Source: Rhizobium sp. BK399
GTDB taxonomy: Bacteria > Pseudomonadota > Alphaproteobacteria > Rhizobiales > Rhizobiaceae
DNA length: 64,000 nt
Assembly: GCF_014194695.1 (NCBI RefSeq)
Contig: NZ_JACIAH010000001.1
Location: 1,054,001-1,118,000, forward strand
Direction of reading: 5' to 3'
The notes under the pieces were generated by a model. That model searched no databases, had not been told where the DNA came from, and saw only the letters and a list, made by a program, of their open reading frames with translations. How positions within the stretch are numbered: position 1 is the first letter of the stretch; each line of letters begins with the position of its first letter. Position numbers and translations under genes: made by a program. Below, one piece after another: positions 17,755 to 26,408 of this stretch.

Positions 17755-18789
17755 TTACATGGTCTTGCCGTCTTCAACGCTCTTGCGGATGGCGTCGCGC
17801 TCAGCGTCCGGAGCGGCAACGAGGCCGTACTCGACGAGCGGGCTGTCAGGGCCGATCATCTGCTCGGAAACGAAGAAGTTGACGTATTCCTTCAGGCCCG
17901 GGATGACGCCGAGGTGTGCCTTCTTGACGTAGAAGAACAGCGGACGGGAAACCGGGTAGGTACCGTTGGAGATGGTTTCGGTCGACGGAACGATACCGTT
18001 GACGGTCGCAACCTTCAGCTTGTCGGCGTTGTTTTCATAGAAGGAAAGGCCGAAGACGCCAACGCCGGTCTTGTTGGCAGCGATGCGCGCCAGCGTTTCC
18101 GGATAGTCGCCGTCGATGTCGACGGCAGCGCCGTCCTTACGAACTGCAACGCAAGCCTTGGTCTGGGCAGCAGCGTCGGAGATCGCAGCCTTGATGACGT
18201 CGAGAGCGCCGGAAGCCTTGCAGCCAGCAGCGAGAACGTTCTGTTCGAAGACTTCGCGGGTGCCGTGCTTTTCGCCCGGGATGTAGGCAGCGATATCAAC
18301 AGCGGGAAGAGCCGGGTTGACTTCCGACCACTTCTTGTACGGGTTGTCGACGAGCTTGCCGTCAACGACGACCTGAGCGGCCAGAGCCTTGTAGATGTCG
18401 GCCGGAACGTAAGCAACGTCGGGGTTGGACGAGTCGGTTGCGAAGACGATGCCGTCATAACCGATCTTGACTTCCTGGATGTCGGTTACGCCAGCTGCCT
18501 TGCAGGCGTCCAGTTCCTTGGCGTTGATCGGACGCGAAGCGTTAGCAACGTCGATGCTATCCGGGCCAACGCCCTTGCAGAATTCCTTGAGGCCTGCGCC
18601 CGTGCCGCCGGATTCAACGACCGGCGTCTTGAAGTCCGTGAAGGTTTCGCCGAAAGTTTCGGCAACGATCTTGGCGTAAGGCAGGACGGTGGAGGAACCG
18701 GCTACCTGAACCTGGTCGCGAGCAACAGCCGCGCCAGCAAAAGCGGCGGAAGCGGCAAGTGCAGCGACCGTAAGTTTAAAAGCGTTCAT
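17755..18789 (-). CDS. pstS: Phosphate-binding periplasmic protein PstS
   Basis: It captures inorganic phosphate in the periplasm for the PstCAB importer. Its 344 residues begin with a signal peptide (MNAFKLTVAALAASAAFAGA, cleavage near AVA-RD). The ligand pocket motifs are VAGSSTVLPY near 29-38, ESGGTGAGLKEFC, ANASRPI and GTREVF. The start at 18789 is supported by GGGAGA upstream; the in-frame extension to 18864 would bury the signal peptide. A Pho-box-like element lies 110-135 bp upstream. Confidence 0.96.
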   Translation of the reverse strand: MNAFKLTVAALAASAAFAGAAVARDQVQVAGSSTVLPYAKIVAETFGETFTDFKTPVVESGGTGAGLKEFCKGVGPDSIDVANASRPINAKELDACKAAGVTDIQEVKIGYDGIVFATDSSNPDVAYVPADIYKALAAQVVVDGKLVDNPYKKWSEVNPALPAVDIAAYIPGEKHGTREVFEQNVLAAGCKASGALDVIKAAISDAAAQTKACVAVRKDGAAVDIDGDYPETLARIAANKTGVGVFGLSFYENNADKLKVATVNGIVPSTETISNGTYPVSRPLFFYVKKAHLGVIPGLKEYVNFFVSEQMIGPDSPLVEYGLVAAPDAERDAIRKSVEDGKTM

Positions 18790-18898
18790 AACAATCTCCC
18801 GGGCATAATGCGGTCTGAGTGCGGCCTTCAGTGGCCTTTGGCGGTGCCGTCTCATCAGCGGCACGCTCTCTTTAGCCCCTGATGACTAGAGCTTTTAT

Positions 18899-18925
18899 GT
18901 CATTTTGACGAAACATTTGTGACAG
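18899..18925 (-). promoter_or_regulatory. Pho-box-like PhoB site upstream of pstS
   Basis: On the minus strand CTGTCACAAAT, GTTTCGTCAAA and ATGACATAAAA run as three consecutive 11-bp units (about 18893-18925). The first matches the Pho-box half CTGTCAC plus AAAT spacer well; the others match more weakly. PhoB bound here would activate pstS on phosphate starvation. Confidence 0.65.
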
Positions 18926-18987
18926 CTTATGTATTTGAATTTACAATACAAAGAATAGACGATGGTCGAGGTCGCTGCAGTTTTATG

Positions 18988-20244
18988 TCAAAACCGCACG
19001 GTGAAGCTCGTCCCCTTCCCGACTTCCGACTTGACGATCAGCCGGGCGCGGTGCCGGGTCAGGATGTGTTTGACGATGGCAAGGCCCAGCCCCGTGCCCT
19101 TCTTCGAACGGCTATCCTCGATGCTCACGCGATAGAATCGCTCGGTCAGACGGGGCACGTGTTCGGCAGGAATGCCCGGCCCCCTGTCGACCACGGTGAC
19201 CTCGACAGGTTCGCCCGAGCCATTCTTCAAGAAGACATCGACGGTCTTCCCCTCCTGCCCATATTTGCAGGCATTTTCCATCAGGTTTTCAAATACCTGA
19301 ACCAACTCGTCGCGGTCGCCGAGCACCTCTGCCTTGCCTTGCGGCAGATGCAGAGCGATCTCCACACCGACGTCATTTGCAAGCGGCACCAGCGAGTCCC
19401 TGACGTGGCCGAGAAGGGGGACGAGGTCGACCTTCTGATCCGGGGCGATATGCGACTTGAGTTCCAGCCGAGAAAGGGAAAGCAGGTCGTCGACCAGGCG
19501 GCTCATACGGGTGGCCTGATCCAGCATGATACCCAGAAAGCGCTCCTGCGCCTTCGCGTCGTTCTTTGCTGGTCCCTGGATGGTCTCGATGAAACCTCGC
19601 AGGGACGCCAGCGGCGTCCGCAACTCATGGCTGGCGTTGGCGACGAAGTCGGAACGCATGCGGTCGATGCGCCGGACTTCGGAAATATCGCGAAACGAGA
19701 CCAAGAAGAAGCGCTCATCCGTCGGCTGCTGTCGATCCAACTCCACGGGTGCGCTGCGGACGATGTAAACGCGCTCGGACGGCAGGCGCTCGGAGTGCTC
19801 GATCTGGTTCGGCGCATTGGTCGCAATCGTTTCGGCGATAATGTCGAGGACGCCCGGCGAGCGCAGGCGCGCGGAAATGTGGGCACCAATGGTGACCTCG
19901 CCAAACGCCTTTTCCGCAGCGCGATTTTGGTAAAGCACCGAGGCATCGTTTGAAAGCACCATGACGGGCATGTCGAGCGCGGCCAACGTCGCCGTTACTT
20001 CAACCAATCTGCTGGGCGGTGTTTCGATAATCTCAGGTGCAGGCTCAAGCGGCGCCTCTCGGATGACCGGAACCGCGTGCCACACGGCGGTGATGACCAT
20101 CAATAGCAAAAGCCCGAGGACGACCCACTTGTTCACGCCCGCGGCAAGAGCGATCAGTGCAATCAGCAGCGCCACCAGCAGAACCGGGCGTTCCTGCCGA
20201 ACGCGTGCGATCAAGCTTCTTGTCCACGGTACTTTGTCTTCCAC
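18988..20244 (-). CDS. phoR: Phosphate regulon sensor histidine kinase PhoR
   Basis: This membrane-bound kinase phosphorylates PhoB. Its 418 residues hold two N-terminal membrane segments (about 20-36 and 41-56), a PAS domain (about 83-190, LDMPVMVLSNDASVLYQNRAAEKAFG), a HisKA domain with H206 in NASHELRTPLASLRGF, and a HATPase domain with NLMENACKYG, DRGPGIP, RFYRV and GTGLGLAIVKH. The start is GTG at 20244 with GAGGGG upstream. It is the first gene of the minus-strand pho cluster; a half Pho box (CTGTCAT at 20306-20312) lies before it. Confidence 0.94.
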   Translation of the reverse strand: MEDKVPWTRSLIARVRQERPVLLVALLIALIALAAGVNKWVVLGLLLLMVITAVWHAVPVIREAPLEPAPEIIETPPSRLVEVTATLAALDMPVMVLSNDASVLYQNRAAEKAFGEVTIGAHISARLRSPGVLDIIAETIATNAPNQIEHSERLPSERVYIVRSAPVELDRQQPTDERFFLVSFRDISEVRRIDRMRSDFVANASHELRTPLASLRGFIETIQGPAKNDAKAQERFLGIMLDQATRMSRLVDDLLSLSRLELKSHIAPDQKVDLVPLLGHVRDSLVPLANDVGVEIALHLPQGKAEVLGDRDELVQVFENLMENACKYGQEGKTVDVFLKNGSGEPVEVTVVDRGPGIPAEHVPRLTERFYRVSIEDSRSKKGTGLGLAIVKHILTRHRARLIVKSEVGKGTSFTVRF

Positions 20245-20447
20245 TGCCCCTCGCGATCCCGACTCGTACTATTGCCTTCAAACCTCTGCGTGATAGCCGT
20301 GAATCATGACAGAAGTTTTCGACCGCAGCCAGCAGTGGAAGGGCTGTAACAGGAACACACAGGAATTTCCGCGATCTGCAAGACATTTGATTTTCAAAAG
20401 AAAATATGATCGCCTGTCTCAGCGAAGGTTACAGCGGGAGAGAAGTC

Positions 20448-21329
20448 ATGGCCGATGATGTCGAAAGCAGAGCCGTCGAACTGGACATCCGCGGAAAGAA
20501 GCGCGTCTTCGATGTCGACGATCCCGTGTTGCCGGACTGGGTCGACGAAGCAGCCCTGCAATCGGGCGACTTCCCCTACAACAAGAAACTCAAGGAAGAG
20601 GAATACCTCGAGGAGCTGCAGAAACTGCAGATTGAACTCGTCAAGGTGCAGTTCTGGCTGCAGGCGACCGGCAACCGCGTCATGGCGCTTTTCGAGGGAC
20701 GCGATGCGGCGGGCAAAGGTGGGGCGATTTCGGCCTCGTCAGCCCATATGAATCCGCGCCTCGCCCGGGTGGTTGCCCTGACCAAGCCCACTGAACGCGA
20801 GGCAGGGCAATGGTATTTTCAACGCTACATCACGCAGTTTCCCACCGCCGGCGAGTTCGTGCTGTTCGATCGGTCCTGGTATAACCGGGCCGGGGTCGAG
20901 CCGGTCATGGGCTTCTGCACTCCAAAGCAATATGAAGACTTCCTGAAGCAAACGCCTCAGCTCGAGAACGGCATCGCCCACGAAGGCATCTTCTTCTTCA
21001 AGTTCTACCTCGATATCGGCCGCGAGATGCAGCTGAAGCGGTTCCATGACCGGCGGCACGATCCGCTCAAGGTATGGAAGCTCTCTTCGATGGATATAGC
21101 GGCGCTGACGAAATGGGGCGACTATAGCGATAAGCGGGACCGTATGCTGAAGGAGACGCATACGGACGCAGCGCCCTGGACGGTCATACACGCCAACGAC
21201 AAGCGTCGCGCGCGGCTAAACCTGATCCGTCACATGCTGAAGAGGATGGACTACGACGGCAAGGACAAGGACGCCATCGGCAAGCTCGACGACAAGATCA
21301 TCGGCTCGGGTCCCGGCTTCCTGAAATAG
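20448..21329 (+). CDS. ppk2: Polyphosphate kinase 2
   Basis: This PPK2-family enzyme transfers phosphate between polyphosphate and nucleoside diphosphates, usually favouring NDP phosphorylation. Its 293 residues contain Walker [10 protein letters not shown] (84-92), NPR near 102, the Walker B region [12 protein letters not shown] and the lid with [12 protein letters not shown], as in the S. meliloti PPK2 prototype. The ATG at 20448 follows GGGAGAG; earlier in-frame starts add an unusual leader. It is divergent from phoR, which places polyphosphate turnover beside the phosphate regulon, and its stop is 1 bp from the convergent neighbour. Confidence 0.94.
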   Translation: MADDVESRAVELDIRGKKRVFDVDDPVLPDWVDEAALQSGDFPYNKKLKEEEYLEELQKLQIELVKVQFWLQATGNRVMALFEGRDAAGKGGAISASSAHMNPRLARVVALTKPTEREAGQWYFQRYITQFPTAGEFVLFDRSWYNRAGVEPVMGFCTPKQYEDFLKQTPQLENGIAHEGIFFFKFYLDIGREMQLKRFHDRRHDPLKVWKLSSMDIAALTKWGDYSDKRDRMLKETHTDAAPWTVIHANDKRRARLNLIRHMLKRMDYDGKDKDAIGKLDDKIIGSGPGFLK

Positions 21330-21330
21330 C

Positions 21331-22509
21331 TTATTGTCCCGGCAGGATCCGCACGGCGTAAAGATTGATGCCGCGCGCCTTGCCGTCGACGTCGGTGTTG
21401 ATCGTCAGGCTGCCGGCAGAGTTCGGCGCCAATGATCGATCGAAGCGGACCTGTAGAAGCACATCCGATTTCTGGCGACCGACGGAAAAGCGGTGGCGGG
21501 CGCAGTCGCCGAGCGACTGGAAATTGCACTCCACGGTAATCTGCGTCGGTTCGTCAGACGTCGATTGCAACGTGATTGCAATCGTCGAGGACTTGCCGGC
21601 CAATTGCTGCAGCACATCCGCCGGCACGCTGACACTGACATTGCCGTCGTTGCCATTGGTTTGCGAGGTCAGGCGTACTGCCGGGCCATCGTTTTCAGCG
21701 ACGTTCTGCGTCTGGGATTGCGGGCCGGTCTTGATCTTGTCCGCATCGGACGGCTTGAAAACCTCGATCCAATCTGCCGAGAACGAGTTTTGCGGGTCGA
21801 TTGTGACGGGAGCCGCATTATCGCCCGCAGCAGCGTTATCGGTGCCGTCAAAGTCTTCCGGTTGCGTGGTCGCCGGCGGATTGGCAACGCCCGTATCTCG
21901 TTCTGCGGCGGTCATCAGCAGGCCCGATGAATAGACCCACCATGCGCCCATGCCGATGAAGGCGAGAAGAACGCAAGCGACGAGCAGCCTGGAGAAGAAC
22001 TTACGCGGCTTGCGCCGAACCGCCGCACGCTCCGGCCGAAAGTCCATCCGAGCCGGTTTTTGCTCCACCGTCGCCGGCGCCTCGGCAGTCGGCGCAGCGC
22101 CGAGGTGATCGCCGCTGCCCGCATGCACGCCGGCGAGGCTGGATTCGTCGTCGAAGCGTGGGTCCGTGACAGAATGCTCGCGGGTCTCGCCGCCGATCGA
22201 GACGTTTGCCGCCTCGTCCTCTGCGGCATGGGCCACGGGCTTCGGCATTTCCACCTCGGGTGGCACAGGAATTTCAGGCGGCCCCTGACGCGGATGCAGA
22301 CGCTCGCGCTCTTCAGCCTCGATCGTATGGATCGTGGTTTCGAGTCTATGGCGATGATGGGTCACCGCTTCCGCGTCGGTGATGTCCTGTTTGCGGAGAC
22401 CGGATTCGAGCGCCTGACGTGCGGATTGATAAATCTTTGCACGGACTTCGGGATTGTCGCGATCGGCATTGTTGAGCGCCGTTCTGATAGCCGTTTCTAA
22501 TCCGCTCAC
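21331..22509 (-). CDS. Conserved rhizobial protein, single membrane anchor, unknown function
   Basis: I do not recognise a functional family. The 392-residue protein has a charged cytosolic N-terminal part (1-180) with an initial helical segment (LETAIRTALNNADRDNPEVRAKIYQSARQAL-like), then acidic and proline-rich sequence. A basic stretch (RRKPRKFF) and one membrane helix at about 172-192 precede a periplasmic Asn/Asp/Thr-rich domain of about 200 residues that contains two cysteines. The start is GTG at 22509 with AAAGGA upstream. It converges with ppk2 at 1-bp distance and is divergent from the nitronate monooxygenase gene. From memory S. meliloti has a homologue in the same place. Confidence 0.7.
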   Translation of the reverse strand: MSGLETAIRTALNNADRDNPEVRAKIYQSARQALESGLRKQDITDAEAVTHHRHRLETTIHTIEAEERERLHPRQGPPEIPVPPEVEMPKPVAHAAEDEAANVSIGGETREHSVTDPRFDDESSLAGVHAGSGDHLGAAPTAEAPATVEQKPARMDFRPERAAVRRKPRKFFSRLLVACVLLAFIGMGAWWVYSSGLLMTAAERDTGVANPPATTQPEDFDGTDNAAAGDNAAPVTIDPQNSFSADWIEVFKPSDADKIKTGPQSQTQNVAENDGPAVRLTSQTNGNDGNVSVSVPADVLQQLAGKSSTIAITLQSTSDEPTQITVECNFQSLGDCARHRFSVGRQKSDVLLQVRFDRSLAPNSAGSLTINTDVDGKARGINLYAVRILPGQ

Positions 22510-22726
22510 GTCCGGTCCTTTACTCTGAGACTGGGCTTTGTCCTTAACACTTCGTAAAAGCGGTAGCTGCTACCAGGGCAAATCGCAAGCCTCACCCCGC
22601 TACCGGGTCGGATCGGCCGGGGAAAACGCAGGGTTGCCGCATGCTGCCTTATCGTCTTGCAAGAATAGCCGATATTTATGGAATCGATAGAGCGAGCTTT
22701 TCCTCACCGAAAGTCTCTGCTATCAC

Positions 22727-22750
22727 ATTGACGTTTTCGTAAACGTCAAT
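22727..22750 (+). promoter_or_regulatory. Palindromic operator upstream of the nitronate monooxygenase gene
   Basis: ATTGACGTTT (22727-22736) and AAACGTCAAT (22741-22750) form a perfect 10-bp inverted repeat around TCGT, ending 14 bp before the start codon. Inside it TTTTCGTAAACGTCAA (22734-22749) matches 14 of 16 bases of the reverse complement of a site before fadD at 55891. The pattern resembles the LiuR/MerR-family operator type. Confidence 0.5.
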
Positions 22751-22764
22751 TCTTACGGTGTCTT

Positions 22765-23724
22765 ATGGCCCTGCCTCCGATCCTCACCCAGAATCTCAGA
22801 TTGCCGGTTGTCGCCTCGCCGCTCTTCATCATTTCGCACCCGGCGCTGACGCTGGCGCAGTGCAAGGCTGGGGTCGTTGGCGCCTTTCCCGCGCTGAACG
22901 CACGGCCGGAGAGCCAGCTCGACGAATGGTTGGCGATGATCACCGAGGATCTCGCTGCCCACAACGCGGCAAACCCTGATCGGCCGGCTGCCCCGTTTGC
23001 CGTCAACCAGATCGTCCACATGTCGAACAAGCGGCTGGAGCATGACCTCAGGCTCTGCGTCAAATACAAGGTGCCTGTGGTCATCTCGTCGCTTGGCGCG
23101 GTGCCGGAAGTCAATGCCGCCGTGCATTCCTATGGCGGCATCGTACTCCACGATGTCATCAACAATCGCCATGCCAACTCGGCCATCCGCAAGGGCGCCG
23201 ACGGGCTGATTGCCGTCGCAGCCGGTGCCGGCGGTCATGCCGGGACACTTTCGCCCTTTGCCCTCGTTCAGGAGATCCGCGAATGGTTCGATGGGCCGCT
23301 GCTGCTTGCCGGCGCCATCGCCAATGGCGGCGCCATCCTCGCGGCGCAGGCCATGGGGGCCGACATGGCCTACATCGGCACGCCCTTCATCGCGACCGAG
23401 GAGGCTCGCGCCTCCGAGGCCTACAAGCAGGCAATCGTCGACGGCATGGCGAACGACATCGTCTATTCCAACTACTTCACGGGCGTTCACGGCAACTACC
23501 TCAAGCCCTCGGTCAGATCCGTCGGCCTCGATCCCGACAATCTCCCGGCCGCCGATCCCTCCAAGATGGATTTCGAACAGGCCGTCGGCGGCGCCAAGGC
23601 CTGGAAGGATATCTGGGGCAGCGGCCAGGGCATCGGCGCCATCAAGGCCATCGAACCGGTCGGCAAGCTCGTCGACCGGCTCGAGAGCGAATATACGGCT
23701 GCCCGTGCACGCCTGTCGTTATAA
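22765..23724 (+). CDS. Nitronate monooxygenase (2-nitropropane dioxygenase family)
   Basis: This FMN-dependent enzyme oxidises nitronates and related nitroalkane anions. Its 319-residue TIM-barrel has N-terminal LPVVASPLFIISHP, the QCKAGVVGAFPALNA flavin-site segment, AAGAGGHAGTLSPFALVQEI with the catalytic-type histidine, and the phosphate-binding GAIANGGAILAAQAMGADMAYIGTPFIAT. The family also includes enoyl-ACP reductase FabK, but the H-A-G sequence and length fit nitronate monooxygenase. A palindromic operator shared with fadD hints at control by fatty-acid or branched-chain acyl metabolism. Confidence 0.85.
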   Translation: MALPPILTQNLRLPVVASPLFIISHPALTLAQCKAGVVGAFPALNARPESQLDEWLAMITEDLAAHNAANPDRPAAPFAVNQIVHMSNKRLEHDLRLCVKYKVPVVISSLGAVPEVNAAVHSYGGIVLHDVINNRHANSAIRKGADGLIAVAAGAGGHAGTLSPFALVQEIREWFDGPLLLAGAIANGGAILAAQAMGADMAYIGTPFIATEEARASEAYKQAIVDGMANDIVYSNYFTGVHGNYLKPSVRSVGLDPDNLPAADPSKMDFEQAVGGAKAWKDIWGSGQGIGAIKAIEPVGKLVDRLESEYTAARARLSL

Positions 23725-23854
23725 CGGTCGACCACAGATTTCCACAGCGCCGTTCTTTTTTACCGAAGAGATGACGGGGCGCTTGAAATCTTCAAACAAT
23801 GCCTGTATCAGCCCCATGCAAATCGCGGGGCCGCATGGTTCGCCCGCACGGGTT

Positions 23855-23930
23855 GCCGCTTTAGCTCAGTCGGTAGAGCACATCATTCGTAATGATGGGG
23901 TCACGTGTTCGAGTCACGTAAGCGGCACCA
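23855..23930 (+). tRNA. tRNA-Thr (anticodon CGT)
   Basis: A 76-nt cloverleaf: acceptor GCCGCTT (23855-23861) with AAGCGGC (23920-23926), D arm TTAGCTCAGTCGGTAGAGC, anticodon stem CATCA/TGATG with loop TTCGTAA (anticodon CGT), T loop TTCGAGT, discriminator A and encoded CCA (23928-23930). Its 3' part is repeated imperfectly at 32462-32511. Confidence 0.95.
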
Positions 23931-23934
23931 TTTT
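23885..23934 (+). repeat. attL-like direct repeat: 3' part of tRNA-Thr
   Basis: From the anticodon loop to four bases past the CCA, this 50-bp segment recurs at 32462-32511 with four substitutions and no gaps. tRNA 3' ends are common integration targets, and the copy spacing (8,577 bp) defines an islet. Confidence 0.75.
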
Positions 23935-24239
23935 AATCTTTTATAATCAATGTGTTGACGTGCGCCCACCAGCTGCACGCTGGTGAACGCAATCGGCGGG
24001 TCGTCACCGTGGCGGCCATGTTCCATTCCTGTTGCCGCCATTCCCGTTGATTTCCAACGGATGAAGGCAGCTGTCGGCGAATCCACGCGACATGGAATGC
24101 AACGTTGAAAGATTCTTCTCCACGCACTCTGCGAGTTTGAGTGTCGCGTTCTTCCTGTACACACACGACAGAGCTAAATAATCGAATAGTGGTAAATGCG
24201 AGCCCAAGCGGCGATTTTTGCGCCTCGTTGCGTCGAATG
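23935..24239 (+). other. Islet left edge, no convincing gene
   Basis: About 300 bp after the tRNA with no supported coding sequence. Overlapping minus-strand reading frames lack a ribosome site and any recognisable family. A short hairpin (CACCAGC/GCTGGTG near 23966-23984) is the only visible structure. Confidence 0.4.
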
Positions 24240-24700
24240 CGGGCATCAATCAAAGGCTTCGTTCGTGCGGGGCGCGATCAGCAGTCGATCGAGAAGGCGA
24301 ACCAGCAAACCTCCGCGCAGGAAATCTGGAGCCAGGTCACTGTTATCGTTCGCCAACGCCCGGACGCCGTTACGGCAGCCCTGATGAGCGCTGTCAACGA
24401 GACTTTTGATACCGGGACCTCCGAGCGGCTTGCGCTTGATACCCGCCTGCCCGCCCAGATTTTCTGGCTCATCGGGGTCATGGTGCTGAGCACGGCGACC
24501 CTCGGATATCAGTTCGGGATCAAGGGACGACCCGTGCGTTTCCTTGTTCTCCTTCTTACTTTGGTCTGGACGCCGTCGTGATCGACATCCTCGATCTGGC
24601 CACGGCTCGCCTTGGCAGTTTCCGAACGGACGTCCGTATGTACGAGTGGACCAGGCAAGGACTTGGCGAAGCGCGCCCGCCTCCCGTGCCAATTCAGTAG
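24240..24700 (+). pseudogene. DUF4239/bestrophin-like membrane protein, truncated and frameshifted
   Basis: Two consecutive frames read as the C-terminal part of a DUF4239-type membrane protein. The first gives a segment with EIWSQVTVIVRQRPD, ALMSAVNETFDTGTSERL, LPAQIFWLIGVMVL and a second membrane helix up to LLLTLVWT, then stops at 24581. The next frame from about 24570 continues with AVVIDILDLATARLGSFRTD and ends at 24700, matching the family's usual terminal pattern of a helix followed by DLDRPRxGxxRV. A 1-nt shift near 24570 and the missing N-terminal half mark it as a relic. The 5' limit is approximate. Confidence 0.6.
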
Positions 24701-24879
24701 ATCGCGTTGCCGGGCCTAAGCCTGAACGTTGCTCGATCCTTCTTTGTTACGTTCAAGTTTACCGTAAAGTACTTTCGCAACTGCTCGAATTCTGTTCGGC
24801 TGCCTCCCTGAAGTTAGATGGTTTGCCCGACGACTTGCGTATGCGGTGAGCCAGGCCGGCAACTCCTGGAGACGTGTCA

Positions 24880-26385
24880 ATGGGATTTCGCTTCTTTAAC
24901 GCCTACGCAAGACGCTCAGCGATCTTTCTCGCGGCGGCAACTGTCATCGGCTTCGGCGCCGGGCTGGTCCACGCCCAAGACCAAGCGGCTGCCACGCAAA
25001 GATCCGCAACGACCGAGAGCGCGGCCTCGACCGAACTGAGCGACGCGGAAATGCAGGTCCTTGTCGCACGTATCGCGCTCTATCCCGACGAACTCATCGC
25101 ACTGGTAACCTCGGCCTCGCTCTATCCGCTTCAGATTGTCGAAGCGTCCCGGTTTCTTGATCAGGTCAAAGTCAACTCGACACTAAAGCCCAAGGACGAT
25201 TGGGACGGCAGCGTCGTCTCCCTGCTCAACTACCCCGATATCGTCAAAATGATGGGTGACGACCTCGACTGGACGCAGCAGCTCGGCGATGCAGTCGCCG
25301 ACCAGCAAAAAGACCTGCTGATCGCCATTCAGACGCTTCGCGACAAGGCGGTCGCGGATGGCATGATCAAGACCGACGACAAGGTGAAGGTCGTTCAGCA
25401 GAACGACAACGTCGTGATCCAGGCCGCCAATCCGGAAAAGATATACGTCCCGCAGTATGAGCCGCAGATGCTCTACGAAGAAGGATACGCTCCCGCGCCG
25501 ATCGGCTACTATCCCGATCCCTATCCGAACTACTACTACCCGACCGCCACCTACTTCGCCGGCTTCGTGACGGGCGCGGTGTTTGGAGCCGTGGTCGATT
25601 GGGACAGATGGGGCGTCTGGGGCGGTCGCTTCGACGGCAACGACATCGATATCGATTGCGACCACTGCTTCAACAGGTTCGATCGGAACGGCAAGGTCAA
25701 CTTCAACGACGTCGACTGGAAGAATGTCGATCGCAGCAAAATCAAGTTCGATCACAACCAGTTCGCCAACATCGACAAAACGAACATTCGCAACAGGCTG
25801 GAAGCGGGCGGCAACAACGACATCCGCACGAAGGCCAAATCCGTCAAGGCACGAGCCGCAAATGCCAACCATGCGAGAGTGACGCCGTCTGCCATCAAGG
25901 ACATCAGAGCCAACAAGATCGCTGGCGGCGGTGGCGAACTGCGCGACCGTGTCGCCAACAGACCGGGCGGAGGTTCAGATTTACGTGATCGCGTTGCCAA
26001 CCGCCCTGGTGCCGGCGGTGAGGGAGAACTCCGCGATCGCATCGACAACCGCCCTGGCGAACGCCGCGGTGAGATCGGAGACCGCGTAAACCGCGACATC
26101 GGACATCACGCGATGGCCGGCAAGCGCGACATTCGTCCCAATGGTCCTTCGGGCCTTGGCGAAATTCGATCCCGTAGCGCCGCCAACCTTCACTCGCAAC
26201 GTGGTGGCCGCGCGATGGGCGGCGGGCACCATGCCAGCCGCCCGGAATTCGCCGCACACCGTGGCGGCGGAGGCGGCGCTCACTTCAGCGGCGGCGGCAG
26301 AGGCGGCGGGGCCCACTTCAGTGGTGCTGGCGGTCGTGGTGGCGGTGGTCATGCCCGCGTCCCCCACGGTGGACGTCGTCGCTAG
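24880..26385 (+). CDS. DUF3300 family secreted protein with Gly/Arg-rich tail
   Basis: This is a 501-residue exported protein. A signal peptide (about 1-32, ending VHAQD) precedes a DUF3300 domain at about 50-240 (LSDAEMQVLVARIALYPDELIALVTSAS-type opening, YVPQYEPQMLY near 195). A Tyr/Pro segment, an Asp/Asn-rich stretch and a disordered tail follow; the tail has three RDRxxNRPG repeats (about 355-395) and His/Gly-rich blocks. ATG at 24880 has GGAG 8 nt upstream; GTG at 24874 is too close to it. The domain's function is unknown. It is followed after 23 bp by a DUF2950 gene, a pairing often seen in Proteobacteria. Confidence 0.85.
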   Translation: MGFRFFNAYARRSAIFLAAATVIGFGAGLVHAQDQAAATQRSATTESAASTELSDAEMQVLVARIALYPDELIALVTSASLYPLQIVEASRFLDQVKVNSTLKPKDDWDGSVVSLLNYPDIVKMMGDDLDWTQQLGDAVADQQKDLLIAIQTLRDKAVADGMIKTDDKVKVVQQNDNVVIQAANPEKIYVPQYEPQMLYEEGYAPAPIGYYPDPYPNYYYPTATYFAGFVTGAVFGAVVDWDRWGVWGGRFDGNDIDIDCDHCFNRFDRNGKVNFNDVDWKNVDRSKIKFDHNQFANIDKTNIRNRLEAGGNNDIRTKAKSVKARAANANHARVTPSAIKDIRANKIAGGGGELRDRVANRPGGGSDLRDRVANRPGAGGEGELRDRIDNRPGERRGEIGDRVNRDIGHHAMAGKRDIRPNGPSGLGEIRSRSAANLHSQRGGRAMGGGHHASRPEFAAHRGGGGGAHFSGGGRGGGAHFSGAGGRGGGGHARVPHGGRRR

Positions 26386-26408
26386 TTGAACCAAACGGAG
26401 TTATTGCC

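Noticed and set aside
23901..24253. Overlapping minus-strand frames next to tRNA-Thr
   Set aside because: They have no ribosome site, no family and overlap each other; treated as non-coding islet edge.
25930..26060. Regularly spaced repeats in the DUF3300 tail as a CRISPR-like array
   Set aside because: The repeats are in-frame protein repeats (RDRxxNRPG) with unequal spacing and no unique spacers or cas genes.
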